A DNA stretch of 61,350 bases from Clostridia bacterium (GTDB lineage: Bacteria > Bacillota > Clostridia > Lachnospirales > Lachnospiraceae): NCBI GenBank assembly GCA_003249225.1, contig QKJQ01000026.1:1-61350 (forward strand), read 5' to 3'. The notes under the pieces are model-generated. The model had not been told where the DNA came from. It was given only the letters and a program-made list of their open reading frames with translations, and did no database searches. Shown one piece after another: positions 61,190-61,350 of the stretch (position 1 is the stretch's first letter; each line of letters begins with the position of its first letter). The position numbers and the translations under genes are program-made.

Positions 61190-61350
61190 CTAAGATCTTC
61201 ATCGTAGGGAATACTATCCGCCTTGAAGTACTATGAGCTATTATTGCCGAATACCCCGTAAATAAGCACTTTTGATAAAAGTAGCATCACTTATTATCGA
61301 GTACTATAAAAACCAAATTTGTTGTCTATTTGTTGTCATATCATAAAAAT

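Noticed and set aside
1..61350. Prophage, integrative element or tRNA-linked island
   Set aside because: No integrase, phage structural, mobilisation or tRNA gene was found; gene content is ordinary chromosomal apart from glycan clusters.

Overview
The window looks like a chromosomal segment of a low-to-moderate GC Firmicute, most likely a Lachnospiraceae/Clostridia-type gut or rumen anaerobe. Supporting signs are AGGAGG-type ribosome binding sites, consensus TTGACA/TATAAT promoters, YesM/YesN-type two-component genes, LplABC-type sugar importers, a corrinoid-methyltransferase-like UroD protein and many OmpR-type two-component pairs. No rRNA, tRNA, CRISPR array, intact insertion sequence or prophage was seen.

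Layout. 0.2-6.2 kb: YesN/YesM two-component pair, a UroD-fold protein and an AraC regulator. 6.2-14.9 kb: mostly minus-strand housekeeping and stress genes: flavodoxin, MarR regulator, FMN-binding protein, Lrp/AsnC regulator, adenine deaminase, a TIM-barrel sugar isomerase-like protein, a YbaK-type deacylase, a trans-sulfuration PLP enzyme, a MerR regulator and two small coupled genes. 15.0-20.9 kb: large lipoprotein and a heterodimeric ABC exporter. 21.3-25.1 kb: membrane diguanylate cyclase, metallo-beta-lactamase/rhodanese protein, ribosomal protein L25/Ctc. 26.0-35.7 kb: a minus-strand glycan-use operon (DUF1861, two permeases, solute-binding lipoprotein, second DUF1861, large secreted protein with two F5/8C domains) with a divergent LacI-type regulator. 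36.6-46.6 kb: two-component pair divergent from an ABC-2/NEW3 operon, then surface proteins, an LspA-like protein and a second two-component pair. 46.7-52.7 kb: a GT4-VTT-GT4 operon, remnants of DUF368 and GGDEF genes, and a PAP2-histidine kinase-response regulator operon that shares a promoter-repeat architecture with the GT operon. 52.8-56.9 kb: COG4705-like membrane protein, zinc-ribbon membrane protein, ECF sigma factor and a second VTT protein. 57.1-60.9 kb: AraC regulator, GH4 with a CHEV motif (alpha-galacturonidase signature) and GH29 alpha-L-fucosidase.

The most unusual signal is an interspersed 5'-UTR element. At eight clear loci (plus one degenerate and one orphan copy) a short stem-loop, typically a self-complementary TGCGCA pair with a roughly 7-nt loop, is joined directly to a GGAATGGAGG-like Shine-Dalgarno sequence and placed just before the start codon of functionally unrelated genes. 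Stem bases differ between copies but pairing is kept. Long copies carry one or two additional upstream hairpins in a 99-bp unit, tandemly repeated once. A second signal is a promoter design shared by the GT4-VTT-GT4 and PAP2-HK-RR operons (TTTAGAAAA repeats spaced 11 and 22 bp), which suggests a response-regulator regulon for membrane glycolipid/polyprenyl-phosphate functions.

All calls come from reading sequence and translations without database searches. Start codons were moved downstream of the longest ORF where a Shine-Dalgarno sequence or an ATGA overlap supported it.
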